Assembly (NCBI GenBank): GCA_020634395.1
Contig: JACKBU010000003.1
Coordinates: forward strand, 186,001-250,000
Direction: 5' to 3'
From: Ardenticatenaceae bacterium
GTDB taxonomy: Bacteria > Chloroflexota > Anaerolineae > Promineifilales > Promineifilaceae
DNA length: 64,000 nt
Positions 8,073 to 15,673 of the stretch are shown here, piece by piece (the stretch's first letter is position 1; each line of letters starts with the position of its first letter). The translations under genes and the position numbers were made by a program. The notes beneath the pieces were generated by a model. That model was not told the DNA's origin and did no database searches. It saw only the letters and a list, made by a program, of their open reading frames with translations.

Positions 8073-10238
8073 TAACCCTTCCTCAATCAGCCGCCCCATC
8101 TTCTGGTATTCGCGGCGGGCCGCGTGGAGGAAGTGGCGCAGGTGGACGGACTCGTCATCCTCGGCGGCCAGGAAGGCCGCCGCCAGGATAATGTTGCGGA
8201 TGGAGCCGCCGGCCAGTTCAAAGCGTTCGGCCAGCAGGTGAAAATCAGCGTCGGCGGCCAGGGGCGTTTGCGGCGGCACGTTGACGCGCCAGATGCGCTC
8301 GCGGTCGGCGGGCTGCGGGAAGGGAAATTCAACGGCAAAGTGCAGGCGGCGGGTAAACGCCTCATCCAGATTGGCGCGCAAATTGGTCGCCAGGATGACC
8401 ACGCCGTCGTAAGCCTCCATCCGCTGCAGCAGGTAGCTGATTTCGATGTTGGCGTAACGGTCGTGGCTGTCCTTTACCTCCGAGCGCTTGCCAAAAATGG
8501 CGTCGGCCTCATCAAAAAAGAGGATGGCGTTGCTGGTGGCCGCTTCGGTGAAAATGCGGTCCATGTTCTTCTCCGTCTCGCCGATGTATTTGCTGACGAG
8601 CGCGGAGAGGTCGATTTTGTACAGGTCCAGGCCGAGCGCCCCGGCCATCACGTCGGCGGCCATTGTTTTGCCCGTGCCCGATTCCCCGGCGAAGAGGGCG
8701 TTCAGCCCTTTGCCCAGGGCCAGTTTGCGATCAAAGCCCCAGGCGCCGTAGACGGTGGGGCGCTGGCGCACGGTGTTGACCATCTCGCGCAGTTGGGCCA
8801 GGGTGTCGGGCGGCAGGACGATGTCGTCCCAGGTGTAGCGCGGGCGGATTTTGACCGCCAGGGCAGCCAGCCTCTGGTTGGAATGGGCACGGGCGGCGGC
8901 GAAGAGGTCGGCCTCGTTCAGCGGTTCACCGCGCCAGCGGGCCAGGTCGCGAGCAGTGGCAGCGGCGGCGGCAATCTGGCCGGGCGTGAAGCGGAAATGG
9001 GCGGCGACGGCATCGGGCGAGGGGCCATCGGGCAGGTGGCGCTGCCACAAGTCGCGGCGGCGCGGGTAGTCGGGGCGGGGGAAAGTGACGCGGAAGAACG
9101 GCCGTTCTCGTTCCCCATCCGCCTGCCATTCCTGCTCTCCGGCCAGCACGACGGTGTGGGGATAGGCCAGCAGCAGGCAAAAGAGCGTGGGAGGGAAACG
9201 GCCGTCGTCGTCCAGCAGCCCTTCCCAGCCGGTGAGGTAGAGCGCGGCCTGGTAGAGACGGCCGTCGCGCAGAGCCAGCCGCAGCCCTTCGTCGGCAGCG
9301 AGATCAGCCTGGGCCAGGGCAGACAGGTCGAGCGTAAACAGCGGCTGCCCGTCATCGTGGGCCAGATGGTGCGCGGCCTCCTGTTTGCCGGTCCCCGGTG
9401 GACCGGTAAAGAGGTAGAGAGGCGGGCGGGTAGGAAGCGACGAGCGGCAGGCGACGTGCTGCAGGTGGTGGAGAAGGTCGGGAGAAACACGCTGCGGCGG
9501 ATGAGCGGGCGGCAGTTGGACCAACGCGGCGGCGGAGGTGAGCTGCGGGTCGAGGGTGTCGCCATCGAGCAAAAACTCGACGACGCTGGGAGCGACGCGC
9601 AGGAAATGGGCCAGCCGGGTAGCCGCGATGTTCAGGCCATCAGTGAAGCAGAACAAGAGACGGTGGGCCAGGAGACGGCCGTTATCGGCCAACATTCGCC
9701 GCTGCTGGAGTTTTTCGTGGAAGCTGGTGGTGAGCAGGTTGAGGGCCAGGTCGATAGACGGCCGTTTGCGGGTCACGTCGTCTTGCAGGTAGGCGTACAG
9801 GCGCTCGTAGCGGGGATCAATTTCCGGCGCCAGGGCGATGAGCAGAACGTCGGTTTCGGCGGGCGATAGATCGAAGGTGTGCGCCAGATGCGCGAGGCGC
9901 AACGGTACGCCGGCAGCTTCGCTGGCCTGGGTACGGGCATTCCATTCCTGCCGGGCCTGATCCAGGACGGCGGCGAAGTCGGTATCAAGGGGTTGGTGGC
10001 CGTAGCCGTTACCGTTGGCCCACACGTGGCCGCCGATGCCCTGGCCCAGCAGGGTATCGGCGTGATCGTCGCTGACATAGAGGCCGCGAAAGTCATCATC
10101 GGGCTGGAGGCCGTTGGCGCGGGCGCGGGCAATGGCCCACTGGACGCGCACATCAAGGACGGCCAGTCCGGCCAGCAGATGGGCCTGGCTGTCGGCGTAA
10201 GGGGTGATGATGGCGGGGGGAACGGCCGTTACGCTCAT
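8061..10238 (-). CDS. eCIS AAA+ ATPase (Afp15/Pvc15-like)
   Basis: This 725-aa protein has two AAA modules. The N-terminal one has a degenerate P-loop (TGPPGTGKQEAAHH). The C-terminal one is intact: GESGTGKTMAADVMAG as Walker A, AILFFDEADAIFGKRSEV as Walker B, and an arginine-rich sensor region near EAFTRRLHFAVEFPFPQPADRE. This matches the large ATPase found in nearly all eCIS operons, thought to act in particle assembly. The ATG overlaps the stop of the 73-aa gene (ATGA), indicating translational coupling. Confidence 0.93.
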   Translation of the reverse strand: MSVTAVPPAIITPYADSQAHLLAGLAVLDVRVQWAIARARANGLQPDDDFRGLYVSDDHADTLLGQGIGGHVWANGNGYGHQPLDTDFAAVLDQARQEWNARTQASEAAGVPLRLAHLAHTFDLSPAETDVLLIALAPEIDPRYERLYAYLQDDVTRKRPSIDLALNLLTTSFHEKLQQRRMLADNGRLLAHRLLFCFTDGLNIAATRLAHFLRVAPSVVEFLLDGDTLDPQLTSAAALVQLPPAHPPQRVSPDLLHHLQHVACRSSLPTRPPLYLFTGPPGTGKQEAAHHLAHDDGQPLFTLDLSALAQADLAADEGLRLALRDGRLYQAALYLTGWEGLLDDDGRFPPTLFCLLLAYPHTVVLAGEQEWQADGERERPFFRVTFPRPDYPRRRDLWQRHLPDGPSPDAVAAHFRFTPGQIAAAAATARDLARWRGEPLNEADLFAAARAHSNQRLAALAVKIRPRYTWDDIVLPPDTLAQLREMVNTVRQRPTVYGAWGFDRKLALGKGLNALFAGESGTGKTMAADVMAGALGLDLYKIDLSALVSKYIGETEKNMDRIFTEAATSNAILFFDEADAIFGKRSEVKDSHDRYANIEISYLLQRMEAYDGVVILATNLRANLDEAFTRRLHFAVEFPFPQPADRERIWRVNVPPQTPLAADADFHLLAERFELAGGSIRNIILAAAFLAAEDDESVHLRHFLHAARREYQKMGRLIEEGLFEI

Positions 10239-10456
10239 AAGCCTTCGACTGCCTCTTGTTGATCGTGCAAGTAGTTGGAGATGATCGGGCTGATGGCGGC
10301 AGGATTGCGGAAGTAATGGCGCTCACCAGTCTGCACGTGGTTGATCCAACCACGCCATTCACCGGCGTCGCCGGTAGGTTCTTTCCAGATGCGAATGACG
10401 AAAGAGTGGGCTTCCTTTTCAAAGTCGGCCATCGTTTCGCCGGAATCGTTATCCAT
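10235..10456 (-). CDS. 73-aa conserved eCIS-associated protein, first gene of the operon
   Basis: I chose the ATG at 10454-10456 because AGGAGA lies just upstream. The longer frame would cross the spacer. The protein begins MDNDSGETMADFEKEAHSFV and has the compact pattern RIWKEP..EWRGWINHVQTGERHYF..P..I...I..YL, predicted as a small antiparallel sheet. I recall similar short proteins near other eCIS ATPases but have no firm family name. It overlaps the ATPase start by four bases. Confidence 0.75.
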   Translation of the reverse strand: MDNDSGETMADFEKEAHSFVIRIWKEPTGDAGEWRGWINHVQTGERHYFRNPAAISPIISNYLHDQQEAVEGL

Positions 10457-10572
10457 AGGTTCTCCTGTGGGGAGAAGGAATTGTTGGGCAGTGCGTTTGT
10501 TTGTTGGTTGTACAGTCAAGCTAGCCAGCAACAGACTTTCCAAGCAACGTATTACATTTTTCCGTCGCGGCC

Positions 10573-10607
10573 ATTGTAGAAGGGGAGTCTCACAAAAGTC
10601 TCACAAG
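10573..10607 (-). promoter_or_regulatory. SARP-type direct-repeat operator and -10 box of the eCIS operon
   Basis: On the plus strand AGTCTCACAAA (10586-10596) is followed at once by AGTCTCACAAG (10597-10607), an 11-bp direct repeat. Read on the minus strand, a -10 box TACAAT (10578-10573) begins 7 bases after the inner repeat, and no other -35 is evident. SARP regulators are known to bind direct heptamer repeats at 11-bp phase about 8 bases upstream of the -10. A SARP gene lies ~110 bp further upstream. The leader to the first eCIS gene would be about 110 nt. Confidence 0.6.
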
Positions 10608-10718
10608 GGGAGTCAAAAAGGGACTTTAAACGCAAAAACGCCAAGAGGCAGAAGGCACAAAGAATTTTTCCCTCCATCTTTTCGCCCTTTTGCGACCTGG
10701 CGTCAATGTTTTGTGTTT
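10607..10718. other. spacer between eCIS promoter and SARP gene
   Basis: GGGGAGTC at 10607 repeats that at 10582. Beyond it, ACGCAAAAACGCCAAGAGGC and its approximate complement near 10690 (GCGACCTGGCGTC) form a weak inverted word pair that may end SARP transcription. No gene is visible. Confidence 0.4.
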
Positions 10719-11561
10719 TTAGTCCCCGTTTAGCAGGGAGTTTAAACGCTCGCCGGCACGGAGGAAATCCTGGTAGGCGGTGTGAACGGCCGCATCGGCG
10801 GCCGGGGGGTGTTGGCGGCGTTCTTCGAGAAGCCGCTCGTAGAGACGGCGGGTTTCGGGCAGGGGGAGAATGTGGAGTTCTTCGAGGAGGAGGCGGGCGC
10901 AGTCATGGAATTGTTGAATGGCCTCGCTGGACCGGCCAAGCTGCCAATAGCAGAGCATGAGCGCCCGGTGCACCTCTTCGCGCAGGGGGTCGGCGGCGAG
11001 AATGGTGTGGCCGTGGCGCAGCGCTTCGGTATATGCCTGGCGAGCAAGGCAGGCGGCCATGAGTTCGCCGAGAGCCTGGAGGTGGCGGCGAGCCAGTTGT
11101 TCGCGGACGGTGAGGATCCATTCCGCGTATAGGCCATCGAACAAATCGCCCTGGTAGAGGGCCACGGCCGTTTGCAGGCATTGTTCGTGTTGGTCGTGCG
11201 GCGCCTGTTGGGCCAGTGAGAGGGCTTGCTGGAACTGATGCAGGTCACAAGAAAACGGCCGTAGCGGAGTGAAGGCTATCCAATCGCGGGAAGTGTGCAG
11301 GTAAACGGCCGTGTCTAAACCCAGCTCGGCAAATATAGCGCGCAGCCGCCACAAGACCGTGTTCAGGCGACCACGGGCGTTCTGAGGTGAGCCATCAGGC
11401 CAGAGTATCTCGATTACTTTTTCGCGATGGTGCTCCGTTTCCGGGTAAAGAAGCAGGTAACCAAGCAGTTCTTCAACGTGATGAGTGGGAAACGAAGTGA
11501 TGGTTTTGTCTTGATACTGCATCCGAAGCTTGCCGAAAGCTTGAACATGCAGAAAGGCCAT
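10719..11561 (-). CDS. SARP/BTAD-family transcriptional activator
   Basis: This 280-aa protein has an N-terminal OmpR-like winged helix (residues ~5-95, with LLGYLLLYPETEHHREKVIEILWPDG and LNTVLWRLR) and a bacterial transcriptional activation domain of TPR-like helices (~100-255). It lacks the NB-ARC/ATPase part of large AfsR-type proteins, so it is a small SARP. AAGGA lies 8 bases before the ATG. Its position just upstream of and co-directional with the eCIS operon, beside the 11-bp repeat, suggests that it activates that operon. It may also act elsewhere. Confidence 0.9.
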   Translation of the reverse strand: MAFLHVQAFGKLRMQYQDKTITSFPTHHVEELLGYLLLYPETEHHREKVIEILWPDGSPQNARGRLNTVLWRLRAIFAELGLDTAVYLHTSRDWIAFTPLRPFSCDLHQFQQALSLAQQAPHDQHEQCLQTAVALYQGDLFDGLYAEWILTVREQLARRHLQALGELMAACLARQAYTEALRHGHTILAADPLREEVHRALMLCYWQLGRSSEAIQQFHDCARLLLEELHILPLPETRRLYERLLEERRQHPPAADAAVHTAYQDFLRAGERLNSLLNGD

Positions 11562-11878
11562 GCACAGATCCTTATTGAACGAGGTAACATGCGGGTTAGG
11601 ATGCAGGCTGTGAAGCGGGATTTGTACGGTTAGAAGCAGGTGGTGAACAACGTAACGGGCACATTATAACATAACGTTTGCGCCAACGGATAGGGGTGAT
11701 TTTTAAAATATACGCCAGAGCGGCGTGAAGGGCGCATAAAAATATTGTTTCCAACTGCGGTCCAGTGAAATTTGCGTAAATAAAATCCCAAAGCCAATTT
11801 TGAGCTTGCTAGAATGGCACTACATTGTAATGGATGTGGCAGCCGGGCAGCAGACAGGCCCGGCATGGCGAGGCAGTT
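11562..11878. other. divergent intergenic region between SARP and histidine kinase genes
   Basis: A minus-strand TATAAT (11668-11663) could be the SARP -10, but the -35 at the right distance is poor. The surrounding sequence AACGTAAC...ATAACGTT is an imperfect inverted repeat. No gene is visible. Confidence 0.35.
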
Positions 11879-13057
11879 ATGTTAGAAGTGGCACAAGTTG
11901 ACCAATTGGCACTCTTGCAAACGACATTCCCCGAACTAGGACCAGACGATATACAAACGCTGCGGCAGGCGGCTTCTTCCCAGTTTTTCGCAGCTGGCAC
12001 GACTGTTTGCCGGGCAGGTGAACCGGGAACTTCTCTGTTTGTACTGGCAGAGGGTGAAGCAGACATTATCGTACATGCCAATCCCGACATCGAGATTTTG
12101 ATTGATACCGTCGGGCCAAATACCTACTTCGGCGAGATGGCGTTCCTGGGAGAAACGACCCGTACAGCCACGATTCGCGCCCGGACCGACTGTCATACGC
12201 TGGTCATCGACCATACAGATTTTTTGCCCATTGCCCACACCAACCCGCAACTGCTGCGCACCTTGCTGCGGCAAATCATCGGTCACCTGCGCCGCAACGA
12301 TATCGCCGTGATTCAAGAATTAAACGTCAAAAACTCCGCTTTGGAGAAAGCGTATGCAGATCTGGCGGCGCAGGAGGAACTGCGCAGCCAGTTTATTGCC
12401 ACGCTCTCGCATGAGCTGAGGACGCCTTTAACGGCCGTCAAAGGGTTCCTCAGCCTCATCAATCAAGGAGCCATCAAAGGCGATTCCCTGCAAGTGGCCC
12501 TGAACTCCATCACCCGCAACGTCGACACCATGGTGGGCCTGACCAACGACCTGCTGATTTTGTACGAAATGCACCCCACCGCCGCCGAATACCAGCGCGT
12601 CAGCCTGCCCGACATCCTCATCGAAGCCCTGAACGCCGCGCGTGAATCGGTGAACGGCGCCTCTGCCAGAGTGACCCTGGATATTGCCCCGGACATTTCC
12701 ATCGTGTATGCTGATCGCCGCGCCCTCGTATTGGCCGTGCGCGCACTCATCGAGAACAGCTTCAAGTTCAATCCAGACCATACGCCGGTCCAGATCCGGG
12801 CCTACCACCACGCGCCAAACGAGGTAGCTATCAGCGTAACCGATGAAGGGATCGGCATTGCCCGCGAAAACTTATCGCGCATTTTCGAGGCCTTTGTCCG
12901 CATTGAGCAAGAAGGGGGACAGTATTTGTTTCCCGGCCTGGGCGTGGGGCTGACGATTGCCAAGTTTGTGGTGGAACGGCAAAACGGCCGTCTCATCGTC
13001 GAAAGCACCCTCGGCGCAGGCAGCACGTTTACCATACTTCTCCCCCAACCGGCCTGA
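11879..13057 (+). CDS. cyclic-nucleotide-binding-domain sensor histidine kinase
   Basis: From MLEVAQVDQLALLQTTFPEL it is 392 aa. A 15-residue upstream extension is possible, but GAGG before the chosen ATG favours this start. Residues ~10-130 are a CRP-like cNMP domain with a phosphate-binding cassette-like GEMAFLGETTRTATIRA. A coiled coil follows, then HisKA (ATLSHELRTPLTAVKGF, His near residue 180) and HATPase_c with an N box (LIENSFKFNPD), DEGIGIARENL and GLGVGLTIAKF. No transmembrane segment or receiver is present, so it is a soluble kinase whose partner regulator is elsewhere. It is divergent from the SARP gene. Confidence 0.92.
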   Translation: MLEVAQVDQLALLQTTFPELGPDDIQTLRQAASSQFFAAGTTVCRAGEPGTSLFVLAEGEADIIVHANPDIEILIDTVGPNTYFGEMAFLGETTRTATIRARTDCHTLVIDHTDFLPIAHTNPQLLRTLLRQIIGHLRRNDIAVIQELNVKNSALEKAYADLAAQEELRSQFIATLSHELRTPLTAVKGFLSLINQGAIKGDSLQVALNSITRNVDTMVGLTNDLLILYEMHPTAAEYQRVSLPDILIEALNAARESVNGASARVTLDIAPDISIVYADRRALVLAVRALIENSFKFNPDHTPVQIRAYHHAPNEVAISVTDEGIGIARENLSRIFEAFVRIEQEGGQYLFPGLGVGLTIAKFVVERQNGRLIVESTLGAGSTFTILLPQPA

Positions 13058-13452
13058 TTTCCCGCGCTCCCAAGCAACCGAATAGTAGAGGGAAGCTGGT
13101 GGAAGAGAAACGGCCGTTACAAGCCACGCCCCAATATTCCCCGCAAAACCTCCCCAAAAGCAAGATCCATGACCCTAAATTTCCCCCGATTTGACTCTCA
13201 ATTGACAGTCTCAAGCATTTGTTATAGAATTTTTGTTAAAATTGAAACCTATTGAACCCTTAAAATTTAAAATGCGCGACCCTAGATCATTAACACTTGT
13301 TAAGTCCCGTTTGTTCAGGTATAGTTTTAACCCGCAGTTAGAGGAGAGATGCTTGACGAAACAATCAACTCCCCCCCTGGTTTGAAACCGTTCCAAGCAT
13401 CACACGACACAAATCAAGTGCAAAAAAACTATCTCATATCAAACGGGGTAAC
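13058..13452 (+). other. leader region of the dpp operon
   Basis: It contains the promoter at 13202-13230, a leader of about 215 nt and a small ORF at 13349-13474. One ACGGCCGT at 13112 is the last before the motif-free operon. No other gene is visible. Confidence 0.5.
13202..13230 (+). promoter_or_regulatory. sigma70-type promoter of the dpp operon
   Basis: TTGACA (13202-13207), a 17-base spacer and TAGAAT (13225-13230) form a near-consensus promoter upstream of the transporter genes on the same strand. Confidence 0.8.
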
Positions 13453-13474
13453 ATGGCCCATTTACTCGAAGTAG
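13349..13474 (+). CDS. 41-aa upstream ORF overlapping the dppD-like start
   Basis: An ATG preceded by GAGGAGAG opens a 41-codon frame (MLDETINSPPGLKPFQASHD...). It ends at TAG 13472-13474, 22 bases inside the next gene and in another frame. The ribosome site is better than that of the ATPase gene itself. It may be a regulatory upstream ORF. It may equally be chance, since no homologous family is recognised. Confidence 0.35.
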   Translation: MLDETINSPPGLKPFQASHDTNQVQKNYLISNGVTWPIYSK

Positions 13475-14493
13475 AAAATCTTGTAACCAGGTTTTATACC
13501 GAAGAAGGAATTGTTCACGCAGTAAACGGCATTTCTTACACCCTTAACGAGGGTGAAGCAATGGCCATCGTTGGTGAAAGCGGGTCCGGCAAATCTGTCG
13601 GCGTCCTGTCCATCATGGGCTTAATTCCTAGTCCACCCGGGCAGGTCGAAGCCGGCAAAGTTATATTCAACGGCAGGGATTTGCTCAAGCTTTCCAAAGA
13701 AGAGGTGCGCCACATTCGTGGCCGCGAAATGGCGATGGTTTTTCAGGATCCCATGACCTCTCTAAACCCTGTCTTGACAATCGGCCGTCAAATGACTGAA
13801 GCCCTGGAGTTACATTTAGGCATGAACAGGGAACAAGCCAATGAACGCGCAGCCGAAATGATGACGCTAGTTGGCATCCCCAATGCCTTGGATCGCTTGA
13901 GTGATTATCCCCACCAATTCTCAGGCGGCCAGCGGCAGCGCATTGGCATCGCCATGGCTCTTTCCTGCAATCCCTCCCTCCTCATCGCCGACGAACCCAC
14001 CACGGCCCTAGACGTCACCATTCAAGCCCAGATTGTAGACCTGGTCACCAGGCTGCGAAAGCAGCTGGGCATGGCTATCATCTGGATCACCCACGATTTG
14101 GGAGTTGTTACCAGCGTGGTCGAAAAGGTCGCCGTCATGTATTCCGGATTCATTGTCGAATCCGCTCCAGTCAGGCAGTTATATCGGCACACAAGTCACC
14201 CCTACACCTTAGGCCTACTGGAATCCCTCCCTCAGGTTGACGCAAAACAAAAGAAACGGCTCATTCCTATTCAAGGGCTACCGCCCGATCTACTTAAAGA
14301 ACCCAAATTCTGTCCTTTTGCTCCCCGCTGCCGCTACGCTATCGAGCGTTGTTGGGAAGAGAATCCCCCTCTAGAAGCTGTCGCTCCGGATCACTATTCG
14401 GCTTGTTGGCGTTGGGAAGACGTCCGAGACGGCCTACGTATCAGCGCTGAAAGCGTGCAGCAACAAACCGCAACCGTTGGAGGGGCAGCATGA
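13453..14493 (+). CDS. dppD: dipeptide/oligopeptide ABC transporter ATPase (DppD/OppD type)
   Basis: This 346-aa ATPase has Walker A GESGSGKSVGVLS, signature FSGGQRQRIGIAMA and Walker B LLIADEPTTALD. The C-terminal oligopeptide-transporter extension (oligo_HPY) has the cysteines of CPFAPRCRYAIERCW, often a metal-binding site in this family. It overlaps the next gene by four bases (ATGA). The operon order is D-F-A-B-C. Confidence 0.95.
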   Translation: MAHLLEVENLVTRFYTEEGIVHAVNGISYTLNEGEAMAIVGESGSGKSVGVLSIMGLIPSPPGQVEAGKVIFNGRDLLKLSKEEVRHIRGREMAMVFQDPMTSLNPVLTIGRQMTEALELHLGMNREQANERAAEMMTLVGIPNALDRLSDYPHQFSGGQRQRIGIAMALSCNPSLLIADEPTTALDVTIQAQIVDLVTRLRKQLGMAIIWITHDLGVVTSVVEKVAVMYSGFIVESAPVRQLYRHTSHPYTLGLLESLPQVDAKQKKRLIPIQGLPPDLLKEPKFCPFAPRCRYAIERCWEENPPLEAVAPDHYSACWRWEDVRDGLRISAESVQQQTATVGGAA

Positions 14494-15512
14494 GCCAGTC
14501 AAACAATCACAACAACAGCAACCAAGAAGTCCTAATAAAAGTTTCCAATCTTAAAAAACACTTTCCTATTCGTCGCGGCGTGTTCCGGCGGCAGGTAGGG
14601 GCGGTCCAGGCCGTCGATGGCATCTCCTTCAATATCTATAAGGGAGAAACCCTCGGTCTGGTAGGTGAAAGCGGCTGCGGCAAATCAACGGCCGGTCGCA
14701 CCATTTTGCAATTACTAACCCCGACAGAAGGAAAAGTCTATTTTGGCGACGAAGAACTAACCGATTTGAATCGAAGTCAGTTACGCCGGAAACGCCGCCA
14801 CATGCAAATGATTTTCCAGGACCCCTATGCCTCCCTGAATCCCCGTATGCAAGTAGGCAGTATTATTGGTGAACCTTTGCAAATCCACGGCATTGGCAAC
14901 GCCGCCAGCCGTAAAGAACGTGTTCAAGAACTGTTGAGTCTGGTAGGGTTAAATCCGTACTTTGTAAAACGCTATCCCCATGAGTTTTCTGGTGGCCAGA
15001 GGCAGCGTATCGGCATTGCCCGTGCTTTGGCTACCAATCCTTCCTTTATCGTTGCCGACGAACCAATCTCCGCGCTGGATGTATCCATTCAAGCTCAAGT
15101 TGTTAACTTATTAGACGATCTGAAATCAGAACTGGGCCTCACATACCTGTTTATTGCCCACGATCTCTCCATGGTGCGGTATATCAGTGACCGTGTGGCC
15201 GTCATGTACCTGGGACGTATTGTGGAAATGGGCGTTCGGGACGATGTTTACGATCATCCGCTACACCCCTACACCCAGGCCCTGCTCTCCGCCATCCCCA
15301 TCCCTGACCCTGATAAAGAAGCTACAAGGAAGAGGATCATTTTGGAAGGTGACGTACCCAGTCCGGCCAATCCCCCCACTGGGTGCCGCTTCCATCCGCG
15401 ATGTTCCTATGCTACGGATATCTGTCGGCGTGAAGATCCTGAATTCCGTAATTTAGGTACGGAGTCACAGCCCCATATGGTGGCCTGCCATCATGCCGAG
15501 AAGTTCCTCTAA
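14490..15512 (+). CDS. dppF: dipeptide/oligopeptide ABC transporter ATPase (DppF/OppF type)
   Basis: This 340-aa second ATPase has GESGCGKSTAGRTIL, FSGGQRQRIGIARALA and FIVADEPISALDVSIQAQ, plus the C-terminal CRFHPRCSYATDICRRE motif. It should pair with the upstream ATPase to drive the permease pair at 17984-20098. It is translationally coupled to the upstream gene. Confidence 0.95.
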   Translation: MSQSNNHNNSNQEVLIKVSNLKKHFPIRRGVFRRQVGAVQAVDGISFNIYKGETLGLVGESGCGKSTAGRTILQLLTPTEGKVYFGDEELTDLNRSQLRRKRRHMQMIFQDPYASLNPRMQVGSIIGEPLQIHGIGNAASRKERVQELLSLVGLNPYFVKRYPHEFSGGQRQRIGIARALATNPSFIVADEPISALDVSIQAQVVNLLDDLKSELGLTYLFIAHDLSMVRYISDRVAVMYLGRIVEMGVRDDVYDHPLHPYTQALLSAIPIPDPDKEATRKRIILEGDVPSPANPPTGCRFHPRCSYATDICRREDPEFRNLGTESQPHMVACHHAEKFL

Positions 15513-15577
15513 AGAAGGGTTATCTGATTAGCCCTTCATTGGCTTACCGGAGGATGAGTTGTATACAGACATAGATT

Positions 15578-15611
15578 AAAGGAGGTGATGCCTGAATACG
15601 AGTTGAGGTGA
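15578..15611 (+). CDS. 7-aa leader ORF behind a perfect anti-SD complement
   Basis: AAAGGAGGTGAT (15578-15589) is complementary to the full consensus 16S rRNA tail. It contains the ATG of MPEYELR, whose TGA overlaps the next ATG (TGATG). Such a long match is unusual and could hold ribosomes upstream of the binding-protein gene. The peptide itself is too short to judge. Confidence 0.35.
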
Positions 15612-15673
15612 TGGAAAATATTTCAAGCGTTACAGTTTTACTTTCACACAAATCTTGGAGGAGGTTTATTTAG
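15611..15673 (+). CDS. 20-aa leader ORF abutting the binding-protein gene
   Basis: The frame MENISSVTVLLSHKSWRRFI starts in the TGATG overlap and stops at TAG 15671-15673, directly before the ATG of the binding protein (TAGATG). It is preceded by GAGGTG. Its end spans the Shine-Dalgarno of the next gene, so translating it could open or shield that site. Expression is not proven. Confidence 0.35.
   Translation: MENISSVTVLLSHKSWRRFI

Noticed and set aside
8124..9869. 581-codon plus-strand open frame
   Set aside because: It lies fully antisense to the eCIS ATPase, whose motifs are intact. Its composition is that of a mirror frame of a GC-rich gene.
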